Of a stretch of DNA of 7,260 nucleotides, positions 6,343-7,260 are shown piece after piece. A program made the translations under genes and the position numbers. Under the pieces are notes generated by a model, which did no database searches, was not told the origin of the DNA, and saw only the letters and a program-made list of their open reading frames with translations. Every line of letters begins with the position of its first letter. Positions within the stretch are counted from its first letter, which is position 1. Source of the DNA: an uncultured Pelosinus sp. (GTDB taxonomy: Bacteria > Bacillota > Negativicutes > UMGS1260); NCBI GenBank assembly GCA_900550105.1, contig URQW01000121.1, positions 1-7,260 on the forward strand, in the 5' to 3' direction.

Positions 6343-6927
6343 ATGAAGTGGGTTTCTAAGTATTTTATGAATGGGTTAATCGTGATTTTTCCGATTGCCT
6401 TTACCGTATGGGTTGTCATGCAAATTTTCACATTTTCTGAGCAACTGTTAGGTCAGCATTTGCCAATTCATTTTCCTGGAGTTGGCCTTATGGCGGCCTT
6501 GTTGTTTATTATTTTGGTAGGATGGCTTTCTTCTTACTGGCTGATGAAATCACTTCTAGGCTTAGGAGAACGGTTTGTCAACTCCATACCTTTTGTGAAA
6601 TTTATTTATAACATTGTTAAAAAATTGTCCACTGCTGTATTTAATTCCAGCCAATCTTTTAAACAGGCGGTGCTTGTGCCTTATCCGCATGCTGACTGCA
6701 GAGCTCTTGGCTTTATCGTATCAGATGTTTCTGAACCGCTTGCTGAACATTTGCCAGATGAACATGTTTGCGTATTTGTGCCGATGAGCCTTAATCTTAC
6801 ATCAGGCTTCAATATTATTGTGGCGAAAAAGGATATTATTCCTTTAGATGTAACGAATGAAAGCGCGCTAGAATATGTTCTTACGGCAGGCGCCATGATG
6901 CCTGAGCGGGTTGGAATGAAAAATTAG
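6343..6927 (+). CDS. DUF502 family membrane protein
   Basis: A 194-residue protein of the DUF502 family, whose function is not established. Two membrane helices are visible near the N-terminus, at about residues 9-31 and 47-70, followed by a soluble domain. Family hallmarks are the PIAFTVWV of helix 1, SIPFVKFIYNIVKKLS (81-96), the F-K-QAVLVPYPH segment (106-116), ALGFIVSD (121-128), VFVPMSLNLTSGF (144-156) and the late hydrophobic GAMMPE (183-188). ATG 6343 has GAGGGG 6 nt upstream. A good promoter lies immediately before it. The next gene, a DUF21/CNNM-type membrane protein, starts about 13 nt after the stop and is presumably cotranscribed. A role in membrane or ion homeostasis would be a guess from that neighbour only. 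Confidence 0.9.
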   Translation: MKWVSKYFMNGLIVIFPIAFTVWVVMQIFTFSEQLLGQHLPIHFPGVGLMAALLFIILVGWLSSYWLMKSLLGLGERFVNSIPFVKFIYNIVKKLSTAVFNSSQSFKQAVLVPYPHADCRALGFIVSDVSEPLAEHLPDEHVCVFVPMSLNLTSGFNIIVAKKDIIPLDVTNESALEYVLTAGAMMPERVGMKN

Positions 6928-6931
6928 GGAG
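6926..6931 (+). promoter_or_regulatory. Probable ribosome binding site of the CNNM-type gene (AGGGAG)
   Basis: AGGGAG overlaps the DUF502 stop codon and lies 9 nt before ATC 6941, the codon that best matches the expected start of the downstream protein. It lies only 2 nt from ATG 6934 and 13 nt from ATG 6945, both of which open short frames that stop at once or after eleven codons. Confidence 0.55.
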
Positions 6932-6940
6932 AGATGCTCT

Positions 6941-7260
6941 ATCGATGCTGTAGATGTTCCTCTATATAGCTTCTTTAAACTTTTGATTGCTTTTGCTCTT
7001 GTATTGGTAAACGGCTTTTTTGTTACTGCTGAATTTGCTCTCGTGAAAATACGCAAAACTCGGCTCGAAGAATTGATTCACCAAGGCGATAAACGGGCTC
7101 CCTTAGCCATGAAGGTCGTTTCAGCTCTTGACAGTTATTTGGGGGCTACTCAGCTTGGCGTAACACTTGCTTCGCTGGGGCTTGGCTGGTTGGGAGAACC
7201 GGCTATTTCCAGCTTATTGCAACCTTTGTTTACGGCGTATTTACCGGGATCGCTTTGGCT
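6941..7260 (+). CDS. DUF21/CNNM-type (hemolysin-related, TlyC/CorC-like) membrane protein, 5' part
   Basis: The frame is open from just after an in-frame TGA at 6917-6919 to the right edge with no stop, giving about 106 residues if begun at ATC 6941. It shows the N-terminal DUF21 domain: a first helix (LLIAFALVLVNGFF), then VTAEFALVKIRKTRLEEL, a polar stretch, DSYLGATQLGVTLASLGLGW and GEPAI. These are standard signatures of the bacterial hemolysin-C/CNNM family, whose members usually continue with paired CBS domains and a CorC/HlyC C-terminal domain and are linked to magnesium or cation efflux. There is no in-frame ATG or GTG before the first helix; the first TTG (6983) lies within that helix and lacks a ribosome binding site. 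ATC 6941 has AGGGAG 9 nt upstream and gives IDAVDVPLYSFFKLL, a natural N-terminus. Start is uncertain; family is not. Confidence 0.85.
   Translation, partial: MDAVDVPLYSFFKLLIAFALVLVNGFFVTAEFALVKIRKTRLEELIHQGDKRAPLAMKVVSALDSYLGATQLGVTLASLGLGWLGEPAISSLLQPLFTAYLPGSLW

Noticed and set aside
6934..6969. Eleven-codon leader ORF starting at ATG 6934 before the CNNM-type gene
   Set aside because: The ATG is only 2 nt from the AGGGAG site and the encoded peptide (cysteine-rich, 11 residues) has no attenuator hairpin or T-run after it; not enough to call a regulatory leader.

Overview
The window is a tightly packed, almost entirely coding stretch of a Firmicutes chromosome, with every gene on the + strand. 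The first seven genes follow the classic endospore-former order: yqfC (3' end only), yqfD, phoH, yqfF/pgpH-type HD hydrolase, ybeY, cdd, era. A DUF502 membrane protein gene and the 5' part of a DUF21/CNNM-type (hemolysin-related) membrane protein gene follow. The sporulation genes yqfC and yqfD indicate a spore former. The absence of dgkA between ybeY and cdd, and DUF502 plus CNNM after era in place of recO, differ from Bacillus. Together with the moderate, low-40s-looking GC content, this fits a Negativicutes/Sporomusa-like or clostridial lineage; that placement is inference, not proven by the sequence.

Region 1 (1-6249) reads as one operon. Genes overlap or abut: yqfC-yqfD are 11 nt apart; phoH starts 4 nt after the yqfD stop with its Shine-Dalgarno in the last yqfD codons; yqfF starts 5 nt after phoH; ybeY starts 92 nt inside the annotated end of yqfF; ybeY-cdd overlap by ATGA and cdd-era by TTGA. 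Any promoter lies upstream of the window. The operon ends in a perfect 8-bp hairpin plus T-run whose loop contains the era stop codon.

Region 2 (6250-7260) begins after that terminator with a very good housekeeping-type promoter (TTGACC, 17 nt, extended -10 TGCTATCAT). It drives the DUF502 gene and, 13 nt later, the CNNM-type gene, which runs off the right edge. The CNNM gene has no ATG, GTG or TTG at the position where its product should begin. The best-placed codon is ATC, making this the most unusual gene start in the window.

Functionally, the main operon mixes late-sporulation membrane proteins (YqfC, YqfD), cyclic-di-AMP breakdown (YqfF/PgpH family), RNA and ribosome maturation (PhoH ATPase, YbeY, Era) and pyrimidine salvage (Cdd). 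No mobile element, CRISPR array, RNA gene or clearly novel system was found. The points worth a second look are the CNNM start, the terminator over the era stop, the yqfF-ybeY overlap, a G8 tract in yqfD and the POTRA-like and lipoyl-like regions of YqfD.
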